Positions 1 through 4,675 of a stretch of DNA of 6,722 nt are shown piece after piece (position 1 is the stretch's first letter; every line of letters starts with the position of its first letter). The notes under the pieces were generated by a model. That model was not told where the DNA came from and ran no database searches. It was given only the letters and a program-made list of their open reading frames with translations. Source of the DNA: Kiritimatiellia bacterium. GTDB taxonomy: Bacteria; Verrucomicrobiota; Kiritimatiellia; RFP12; UBA3636. The DNA is taken from NCBI GenBank assembly GCA_017413145.1, contig JAFPUX010000138.1, positions 1 to 6,722 on the forward strand, given 5' to 3'. Made by a program: the position numbers and the translations under genes.

Positions 1-213
1 ACGTTTCGGGGCCGGGCCGCAATCGGGCGGCGCGGCGTCAGATTTCTTCGAGAAGGGTGGGGTAGGAGGGCTCCTGGAGGACCTCGTCCGGATCGAGGCC
101 GGCGCGGCGGAGGGCGGCGCCCGCGGCCGCCGGCGCGGCTGACGCCCGCGGTCCGGCGCCGGGCGTGTCCGGCGCCCGCCGCTGGGGTAGTATGCCCGCC
201 CCGAACCCAACCG
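1..213. other. Upstream region without a supportable gene
   Basis: Very GC-rich sequence ahead of rhaB. Every reading frame here is short or of shadow composition (Arg/Gly/Pro-rich). The only stretch that reads like protein is on the - strand. It ends at a stop at 38-40, and its last residues (ALRRAGLDPDEVLQEPSYP, then TLLEEI) have plausible codon use. However, its only upstream starts lie in the rhaB repeat leader or inside rhaB, and the intervening residues look random. It could be the decayed tail of a gene, but I cannot support it as a gene. The stretch presumably carries the rhaB promoter. Confidence 0.5.
165..193 (+). promoter_or_regulatory. Weak candidate promoter for rhaB
   Basis: A -10-like hexamer TAGTAT at 188-193 (four of six matches to TATAAT) stands out in an otherwise GC-only stretch. 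At 17-nt spacing the upstream hexamer is GTGTCC (165-170), a poor -35. Transcription from here would begin near 200 and give a leader of about 58 nt that carries the whole octamer repeat. The -35 is not convincing, so an activator-dependent promoter is possible. Confidence 0.3.
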
Positions 214-261
214 GACCATCAGACCACCGGACCACCAGACCACCAGACCTTTCGACCATGA
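214..261 (+). repeat. 8-bp tandem repeat leader of rhaB (6 units)
   Basis: Six contiguous 8-nt units in exact register: GACCATCA (214), GACCACCG (222), GACCACCA (230), GACCACCA (238), GACCTTTC (246) and GACCATGA (254). The ATG inside the last unit is the rhaB start codon. The array replaces the place where a Shine-Dalgarno sequence would be, and there is no purine-rich ribosome-binding motif in it. The 8-nt period is not a multiple of three, so it is not coding repeat. A four-unit array of the same kind precedes rfbA at 3751-3782. Confidence 0.85.
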
Positions 262-1736
262 GCACCCATCTCGCAATCGACCTCGGCGCCGGCAGCGGCC
301 GCGTCATCGCCGCCGTCTACGACGGCTCCAAGCTTTCCATGGAGGTCGTCAACCGGTTCGACAACGTCCCGGTCGAATTCGGCGGCCACCTCTTCTGGAA
401 CCTCCCCGGCCTGCTCGCCGACATCCGCGCGGGCCTCCGTGCGGGGGCCGCCAAGTACGGCGACGTCGCGTCCGTCGGCGTGGACACCTGGGGCGTCGAC
501 TACGGCCTGCTCGACAAGTCCGGCCGCCTGCTCGGCCTGCCCTACATCTACCGCGACGGGCGCAACACGCCCGTGAACACGCGCGAGGTGTTCGACCTCG
601 TCGGCAAGCAGTCGCTCTACAACACGACCGGAACGCAGTTCATGGACTTCAACACGATCTTCCAGCTGCACGCCGAGCGCTCGGAGCCGGCGTCGCTGCT
701 GGACCTCGCGGACCGCCTGCTCTTCATGCCGGACCTCGTGAACTACGCGCTCTGCGGCGAAAAGGCGAACGAGGCGACGATCGCCTCGACCTCCGGCCTG
801 ATCGACCTGGAGACGCGCTCCTGGAGCGGCCCGCTGCTCGACAAGATCGGCGTCGCGCGGACGCTCTTCTCGGAACCCGTCCGCCCCGGCACCGTCCTCG
901 GGACCGTACGCGGCGTGCCCGGCCTCGAAGGCGTCCCGCTCGTCGCCGTCGGCTCGCACGACACCGCGAGCGCCGTCGCGTCCGTTCCCGCGGACCCCGC
1001 CACGAGCTGGGGGTACCTGGCGACGGGCACGTGGGCGCTGCTCGGCGTCGAAAACGAGAAGGCGCTCGTGAACGACGAAACGTACGAGCTGGCCTACACG
1101 CACGAAGGCGCCGTGAACGGCAAGTTCCGCTTCCTCAAGAACTGCACCGGCATGTGGATGGTCCAGCAGCTGCGCGAGGCGTGGGCCGCGCCGGACGGGA
1201 AGAAACCCGCGTGGGACGACCTCATGCACGAGGCCGAGGCCGCGCAGCCCTTCCGCTCGCTGCTCGACCCGGACTACCCGCAGTTCGCGATGCCCGGCCG
1301 CATGCCGGAGAAGATCGTCGAGTTCTGCCGCCTCACCGGCCAGCCGATCCCCGAGACGCGCGGGCAGTTCTACCGCGCCGCGATGGAGGGCATCGTCATG
1401 CGCTACCGCGAAGTGTGGAACGAGCTGGCGCGCCTCACGGGCCGCCCGCGCTCCGTGCTCCACATGATCGGCGGCGCCACGCGCGACGCGATGCACTGCC
1501 GCATGACGGCGGACGCGCTCAACGCGGACATCGCGTGCGGCCCCGTCGAGGGCGCTTCGATGGGCAACGCCGTCGCGCAGCTCGTCGGCCTCGGCGCGCT
1601 CGCGGACTTCGAGCAGGGGCGCGCGCTCGTGCGCGACTCGATCGAAATGACGCGCTGGACGCCCGCCGACCCGTTCGCGTGGGACGACGCGTTCCCGCGC
1701 TGGCTCGCCGCCAAGCGGCGCGCCGCCGGCGTCTAG
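258..1736 (+). CDS. rhaB: Rhamnulokinase (L-rhamnulose kinase), FGGY family
   Basis: Cytoplasmic sugar kinase that phosphorylates L-rhamnulose with ATP to L-rhamnulose 1-phosphate, the second step after rhamnose isomerase in L-rhamnose breakdown. The protein has 492 residues, against about 489 in E. coli RhaB. N-terminal FGGY domain: DLGAGSGR at 8-15 (phosphate loop) and DTWGVDYG at 76-83. Middle: FMPDLVNY at 156-163 and IASTSGLIDL at 175-184. C-terminal FGGY domain: SHDTASAV at 233-240 with the probable catalytic Asp235, TGTWALLGVE at 257-266, IGGATRD at 404-410 (the adenosine-side GGG motif, slightly degenerate) and GPVEGASMGN at 428-437. The ATG at 258 is chosen because family homology begins there; in-frame codons back to 165 run through the repeat leader and upstream noncoding DNA. 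No rhaA, rhaD or regulator lies in the window. A related FGGY kinase such as fuculokinase is less likely because the DTWGVDYG and SHDTASAV blocks are rhamnulokinase-like. Confidence 0.87.
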   Translation: MSTHLAIDLGAGSGRVIAAVYDGSKLSMEVVNRFDNVPVEFGGHLFWNLPGLLADIRAGLRAGAAKYGDVASVGVDTWGVDYGLLDKSGRLLGLPYIYRDGRNTPVNTREVFDLVGKQSLYNTTGTQFMDFNTIFQLHAERSEPASLLDLADRLLFMPDLVNYALCGEKANEATIASTSGLIDLETRSWSGPLLDKIGVARTLFSEPVRPGTVLGTVRGVPGLEGVPLVAVGSHDTASAVASVPADPATSWGYLATGTWALLGVENEKALVNDETYELAYTHEGAVNGKFRFLKNCTGMWMVQQLREAWAAPDGKKPAWDDLMHEAEAAQPFRSLLDPDYPQFAMPGRMPEKIVEFCRLTGQPIPETRGQFYRAAMEGIVMRYREVWNELARLTGRPRSVLHMIGGATRDAMHCRMTADALNADIACGPVEGASMGNAVAQLVGLGALADFEQGRALVRDSIEMTRWTPADPFAWDDAFPRWLAAKRRAAGV

Positions 1737-1758
1737 CCCGCGCCCGCGCGTTCCGACC

Positions 1759-1787
1759 TTGACTTCGCGCCCCCGAAATGCTAGCTT
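1759..1787 (+). promoter_or_regulatory. Promoter of tRNA-Lys (and probably aroQ)
   Basis: TTGACT at 1759-1764 is five of six to the sigma70-type -35. After a 17-nt spacer comes TAGCTT at 1782-1787, and TGC at 1779-1781 directly in front forms an extended -10. Transcription would start near 1794, about 18 nt before the mature tRNA 5' end, leaving a short leader for RNase P to remove. No other promoter is visible before aroQ, so it should serve both genes. Confidence 0.62.
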
Positions 1788-1811
1788 CCCCCGCGTCCGC
1801 AACCCCGGAAC

Positions 1812-1887
1812 GGGACAATAGCTCAGTCGGTAGAGCAACGCACTTTTAATGCGTGGGTCGCGGGTTCGATCCCCGCTTGTCCCACCA
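1812..1887 (+). tRNA. trnK: tRNA-Lys (anticodon UUU), CCA encoded
   Basis: A complete cloverleaf can be folded by eye. The acceptor stem GGGACAA (1812-1818) pairs with TTGTCCC (1877-1883) over all seven positions. The D arm is GCTC/GAGC (1821-1824, 1833-1836). The anticodon stem is ACGCA/TGCGT (1838-1842, 1850-1854) with loop CTTTTAA, giving anticodon TTT at 1845-1847. The variable region is five nt. The T stem GCGGG/CCCGC (1860-1864, 1872-1876) encloses TTCGATC. The discriminator is A (1884), as in bacterial lysine tRNAs, and CCA is encoded at 1885-1887. It decodes AAA and AAG. The next gene begins four nt beyond the CCA. Confidence 0.97.
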
Positions 1888-1891
1888 TCCC

Positions 1892-2392
1892 ATGAAGAAG
1901 CCAGCAACGTCCCCCGCCCCGCGCGCCCGCAAGCCCGCCCGCAGGAAGCCCGCCGTCCTGCTCGTGAACGGCCCGAACCTCGACATGCTCGGCCGGCGCG
2001 ACCCGAAGCACTACGGCACGTTCACGCTTGCGGACGTCGAGAAGGCGTTCGCCGCGAAGGCGCGCGAGCTCGGCGTGGAGGCCCGCTTCTTCCAGAGCGG
2101 CTGCGAAGGCGAGATCTGCCACGCGATCCACGACGCGATGGACTGGGCCGCCGGCATCGTCATCAACGCCGGCGCCTACACGCACTACAGCTACGCGATT
2201 CTCGACGCGCTCGAGCTCTGCGGCCTGCCCGCCGTCGAGGTCCACATTTCGGACATCCGGAAACGCGAGCCCTTCCGCCGCGTCTCCGTGATCCGCCCGG
2301 CGTGCGTCGACCAGGTCGCCGGCCTCGGGCTGGCGAGCTACACCGAAGGGCTCGAACGCCTCGTCCGCGGCCACCTCGCGCCGCCCGCCTGA
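1892..2392 (+). CDS. aroQ: 3-dehydroquinate dehydratase, type II
   Basis: Cytoplasmic enzyme of the shikimate pathway that dehydrates 3-dehydroquinate to 3-dehydroshikimate; type II forms are usually dodecamers. 166 residues. Family blocks in order: VNGPNLDMLGRRDP at 25-38 with the flexible-loop Arg, then catalytic Tyr41; FQSGCEGEI at 67-75; INAGAYTH at 91-98 with substrate-binding Asn92 and His98; Asp105; EVHIS at 116-120 with catalytic His118 and Ser120; REPFR at 125-129 with Arg129. The usual key residues are all present, but usually conserved neighbours differ (QSN is QSG, INP is INA, SN after the His is SD). Residues 1-20 are an added basic Lys/Arg/Pro/Ala tail; most homologues begin about where residue 20 lies. 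The ATG at 1892 is chosen because an upstream in-frame ATG at 1853 is inside the tRNA. There is no Shine-Dalgarno sequence, and only four nt separate it from the tRNA. Confidence 0.93.
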   Translation: MKKPATSPAPRARKPARRKPAVLLVNGPNLDMLGRRDPKHYGTFTLADVEKAFAAKARELGVEARFFQSGCEGEICHAIHDAMDWAAGIVINAGAYTHYSYAILDALELCGLPAVEVHISDIRKREPFRRVSVIRPACVDQVAGLGLASYTEGLERLVRGHLAPPA

Positions 2393-2410
2393 CGGACCGC
2401 CGGTTTCTTT

Positions 2411-2443
2411 TTGCTGGAAGCGGAAGCGGGCCGCGTGTATAAT
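2411..2443 (+). promoter_or_regulatory. Promoter of the ABC ATPase operon
   Basis: A perfect TATAAT at 2438-2443 is conspicuous in this GC-rich DNA. Upstream, TTGCTG at 2411-2416 resembles a -35 but is 21 nt away, longer than usual. At 17 nt spacing the hexamer is the weak TGGAAG (2415-2420). A T-rich tract (2404-2412) lies just ahead. Transcription would start near 2450, leaving a leader of about 20 nt with a good ribosome-binding site. Confidence 0.55.
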
Positions 2444-2454
2444 GGCGCGCATCG

Positions 2455-2460
2455 AAAGGA
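2455..2460 (+). promoter_or_regulatory. Ribosome-binding site that fixes the ATPase start
   Basis: AAAGGA lies eight nt before the ATG at 2469. This supports that start over the in-frame ATG at 2442, which is embedded in the -10 hexamer and has no such signal. It also shows that the host uses Shine-Dalgarno initiation for at least some genes, unlike the repeat-led rhaB and rfbA. Confidence 0.7.
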
Positions 2461-2468
2461 CAACCGAC

Positions 2469-3488
2469 ATGGCCGTCTCCATCCAGATCCAGGGACTCGT
2501 CAAGCGCTTCGGCGCGACGGTCGCGCTCGACCGCGTCGACCTGACGATCGAGCCCGGCGAGCTGTTCTTCCTGCTCGGTCCGTCGGGCTGCGGCAAGACG
2601 ACGCTCCTGCGGCACGTCGCCGGGTTCTACGAGCCGGACGAGGGGTCGGTCCTCATCGGCGGCGAGGACGTCACGCGCCTGCCGCCGCACAAGCGCGACA
2701 CGGGCATGGTGTTCCAGAGCTACGCGCTCTGGCCGCACATGACGATCGCCGAGAACGTCGCCTTCGGCCTGCAGATGCGAAAGGTCCCGAAAGCCGAGGC
2801 CGCGGAACGCGTCCGCGCGGCGCTCGCCGCCGTGAAGATGGAGGACAAGGCCTCGCGCAAGCCGAACCAGCTTTCCGGCGGCCAGCAGCAGCGCGTGGCG
2901 CTCGCCCGCGCGCTCGTCGTGCAGCCCCGCTGCCTGCTTCTGGACGAACCGCTCTCCAATCTCGACGCGAAGCTCCGCCTCGAGATGCGCCTGGAGATCC
3001 GCCGCATCTGCAAGGAGGCGGGCCTCACCGCCGTCTACGTGACGCACGACCAGAAGGAGGCGCTCTCGATCGCCGACCGCCTTGCGGTCATGCAGGCCGG
3101 CCGTCTCGAACAGGTCGGCGCGCCTCTCGAAGTCTACCGCCGGCCGAAGAACCGCTTCGTGGCGTCGTTCATCGGGGAGACGAACTTCCTCCCGCCCGAC
3201 TTCTTCGGCGCGCAGGCGTCCTTCCCCGGCGCGGCGGCGCTCTCGGTCCGCCCCGAGGTCGTCCGCCTCGGCGCGCCGCCCGCCGGCGCGCCCGCGCTGC
3301 GCTTCCGCGGGACCGTCCACGGCACCGTCTACCTCGGCGAAACCGCCGAACACCTGCTCGACACGGGCGTCCCCGGCGTGCCCGAGCTCAAGGTCTTCGA
3401 GCTCAACCCCGAAGTCCTCGCGCGCGACGAATCGCGCCCCGTCGAGGCCTGGGTCGCCCCGGCCGACGTCGTCCCGCTCGCGGAGTAG
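2469..3488 (+). CDS. ABC transporter ATP-binding protein, PotA/UgpC/FbpC class
   Basis: ATPase subunit of an importer of the class that drives uptake of polyamines, sugars, glycerol phosphate, iron or sulfate; it acts on the cytoplasmic side of the membrane permeases. 339 residues. The ATPase domain covers about 1-235: Walker A GPSGCGKTT at 37-45, Q-loop Gln83 in MVFQSYALWPHMT, signature LSGGQQQR at 135-142, Walker B LLLDEP at 156-161 with catalytic Glu160, D-loop SNLD at 163-166 and switch His193 in VTHDQ. After about 240 follows a TOBE-type regulatory domain marked by FIGETNFLP and SVRPEVVRL. All catalytic motifs are intact. No permease or binding protein is adjacent, so the substrate cannot be assigned and the ATPase may be shared by distant permeases. 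It has its own promoter and Shine-Dalgarno sequence, and is followed after two nt by a zinc ribbon gene. Confidence 0.9.
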   Translation: MAVSIQIQGLVKRFGATVALDRVDLTIEPGELFFLLGPSGCGKTTLLRHVAGFYEPDEGSVLIGGEDVTRLPPHKRDTGMVFQSYALWPHMTIAENVAFGLQMRKVPKAEAAERVRAALAAVKMEDKASRKPNQLSGGQQQRVALARALVVQPRCLLLDEPLSNLDAKLRLEMRLEIRRICKEAGLTAVYVTHDQKEALSIADRLAVMQAGRLEQVGAPLEVYRRPKNRFVASFIGETNFLPPDFFGAQASFPGAAALSVRPEVVRLGAPPAGAPALRFRGTVHGTVYLGETAEHLLDTGVPGVPELKVFELNPEVLARDESRPVEAWVAPADVVPLAE

Positions 3489-3490
3489 CC

Positions 3491-3742
3491 ATGCCGATTT
3501 ACGCGTACCAGGCGAAGAAACCGGAAGCCTCCTGCGAAAAGTGCAAGGACGGCTTCGACCTGCGCCAGCCGCTCTCCGACCCGGCGCTCGAAATCTGTCC
3601 CTGGTGCGGCTCGCCCGTCGCCCGCGTTCCGTCCCTCGCCGCGATCGGCTTCAGCCAGTCCGGCCTGGACGACCGCGCCAAGGCCGCCGGCTTCTCGAAA
3701 CTCTCCCGCATCGGCAAGGGCGAGTACGAACGCAATTTCTAG
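3491..3742 (+). CDS. Small FmdB-like zinc ribbon protein
   Basis: 83-residue protein. It opens with MPIYAYQ, the usual start of FmdB-type zinc ribbons (MPxYxY). Two Cys pairs, CEKC at 15-18 and CPWC at 36-39, are spaced to bind one zinc ion. The second knuckle is followed by GSPVARVPS, similar to the family's CPxCG-x-V-R-x-x-S pattern. The region after about residue 50 (GFSQSGLDDRAKAAGFSKLSR) is not one I recognise. The family is widespread and often called a putative regulator, but its role is not known to me. The start codon lies two nt after the ATPase stop, with GGAG (3482-3485) inside the end of the ATPase gene as ribosome-binding site. The two are therefore almost certainly co-transcribed and probably translationally coupled. 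This arrangement does not prove a transport role. Confidence 0.78.
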   Translation: MPIYAYQAKKPEASCEKCKDGFDLRQPLSDPALEICPWCGSPVARVPSLAAIGFSQSGLDDRAKAAGFSKLSRIGKGEYERNF

Positions 3743-3750
3743 CCTCAGCA

Positions 3751-3782
3751 GACCATTCGACCATCCGACCATTCGACCATGA
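3751..3782 (+). repeat. 8-bp tandem repeat leader of rfbA (4 units)
   Basis: Four contiguous units in exact register: GACCATTC (3751), GACCATCC (3759), GACCATTC (3767) and GACCATGA (3775). The last supplies the rfbA ATG, and its final unit is identical to the final unit before rhaB. The array fills nearly the whole gap after the zinc ribbon stop (3740-3742), leaving only eight other bases. There is no Shine-Dalgarno motif and no recognisable promoter in the gap. Confidence 0.87.
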
Positions 3783-4651
3783 AAGGCATCGTCCTCGCCG
3801 GAGGCTCCGGCACCCGCCTCTACCCCATCACCCGCGCGGCGAGCAAGCAACTGCTTCCCGTCTACGACAAGCCGATGGTCTACTACCCGATTTCGGTGCT
3901 GATGTTCGCGGGCATCCGCGACATCCTCGTGATCAGCACCCCGGAAGACCTGCCGGCGTTCCGCCGCCTGCTGGGCGACGGCTCGGACTTCGGCCTGCGC
4001 CTTTCCTACGCGGAGCAGCCGCGCCCGGAAGGTCTCGCGCAGGCGTTCCTCATCGGCGAGGAGTTCATCGCGGGCGAGCCCTGCGCGCTCGTCCTCGGCG
4101 ACAACATCTTCTTCGGCGAGGGCCTGCAGCGGACGGTCCGCGCCGCGGCCGCGGACGCGGCGGCCGGCGCGCAGATCTTCGGCTACCGGGTGAGCGACCC
4201 GGAGCGCTACGGCGTCGTGGAGTTCGACGAAGGGAACAACGTCGTCGGCCTCGAGGAAAAGCCCGCGAAGCCCAAGTCGAACTGGGCCGTGCCGGGCCTG
4301 TACTTCTACGGGAGCGACGTCGCCGACATGGCGAAAAAAATCAAGCCGAGCCCGCGCGGCGAGCTGGAGATCACGGACCTCAATCTCGCCTACATGCGCG
4401 AGGGGCGGCTCAAGGTGAAGCTCCTCGGCCGCGGCATCGCGTGGCTCGACACGGGAACCTACGGCTCGCTGCTGGAGGCGTCGAATTTCGTCGAGACGAT
4501 CCAGAACCGCCAGGGGCTCAAGATCGCCTGCTTGGAGGAAATCGCGTTCAACTACGGCTGGCTCCCGCGCGAACGCCTCGCGGAGATCGGCCGCTCGATG
4601 GCGAAGAACGACTACGGCCGCTACCTGCTCGGGCTCGCGGAGCAGGCGTAG
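3779..4651 (+). CDS. rfbA: Glucose-1-phosphate thymidylyltransferase
   Basis: Cytoplasmic nucleotidyltransferase (RmlA) that joins glucose 1-phosphate and dTTP to give dTDP-glucose and pyrophosphate. This is the entry step to dTDP-L-rhamnose and other dTDP-sugars for surface polysaccharides. 290 residues, the normal family length. Motifs: LAGGSGTRLYP at 6-16 (nucleotide loop with Arg13), KQLLPVYDKPMVYYP at 23-37, QPRPEGLAQA at 80-89, LGDN at 106-109 with metal-binding Asp108, RYGVVEFD at 143-150, EEKP at 159-162, and WLDTGTYGSLLEAS at 222-235 with the second metal Asp224. All expected residues are intact. The ATG at 3779 is the first one and gives the classic MKGIVLAGG start. The other dTDP-rhamnose genes (rfbB, rfbC, rfbD) are not in the window. 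It lies 36 nt after the zinc ribbon gene and may be read through from the ATPase promoter; its leader is the octamer repeat. Confidence 0.95.
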   Translation: MKGIVLAGGSGTRLYPITRAASKQLLPVYDKPMVYYPISVLMFAGIRDILVISTPEDLPAFRRLLGDGSDFGLRLSYAEQPRPEGLAQAFLIGEEFIAGEPCALVLGDNIFFGEGLQRTVRAAAADAAAGAQIFGYRVSDPERYGVVEFDEGNNVVGLEEKPAKPKSNWAVPGLYFYGSDVADMAKKIKPSPRGELEITDLNLAYMREGRLKVKLLGRGIAWLDTGTYGSLLEASNFVETIQNRQGLKIACLEEIAFNYGWLPRERLAEIGRSMAKNDYGRYLLGLAEQA

Positions 4652-4653
4652 CG

Positions 4654-4673
4654 GCGCGCCGCGGCCGGCGCGC
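4654..4673. terminator. GC hairpin between convergent genes, possible bidirectional terminator
   Basis: GCGCGCCG (4654-4661) and CGGCGCGC (4666-4673) are perfect inverted copies around a four-nt CGGC loop, giving an all-GC 8-bp stem. It occupies most of the 24-nt gap between the rfbA stop (4649-4651) and the parC stop (4676-4678). It is therefore placed to end transcripts from both sides. There is no T-tract on either strand, so it is not a canonical intrinsic terminator; it may instead stabilise 3' ends or block opposing polymerases. In such GC-rich DNA some hairpins arise by chance. Confidence 0.45.
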
Positions 4674-4675
4674 GC

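Noticed and set aside
165..257. Upstream in-frame extension of rhaB by 31 codons
   Set aside because: The extension reads the non-triplet octamer repeat and promoter-like DNA and gives residues without family homology. The start at 258 begins exactly at the FGGY domain.
214..261. CRISPR-like or mobile-element interpretation of the octamer arrays
   Set aside because: Units are contiguous with no spacers and only 8 nt long. There are no cas genes, transposase, terminal inverted repeats or target duplications nearby.
1853..1891. In-frame ATG for aroQ inside the tRNA gene
   Set aside because: The ATG and following codons lie in the anticodon and T arms of an intact tRNA-Lys, and the 13 extra residues have no AroQ counterpart.
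219..1907. Long open frame on the - strand across rhaB and the tRNA (562 codons)
   Set aside because: It is antisense to a clear rhamnulokinase, has an Arg/Ala/Val/Glu-rich composition typical of GC-rich shadow frames, shows no motif, and would also read through the tRNA gene.
2393..2412. Possible intrinsic terminator after aroQ (T-rich tract 2404-2412)
   Set aside because: I could not find a stem of useful length directly before the T-tract. The T-rich stretch more likely belongs to the downstream promoter region.
2442..2468. In-frame ATG nine codons upstream of the ABC ATPase
   Set aside because: This ATG is part of the TATAAT -10 region, upstream of the expected transcription start. The ATG at 2469 has a well-spaced AAAGGA.
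258..4651. A single rhamnose operon joining rhaB and rfbA
   Set aside because: A tRNA with its own promoter, aroQ and a separately promoted ATPase unit lie between them, and the two enzymes belong to opposite pathways with no other pathway genes present.
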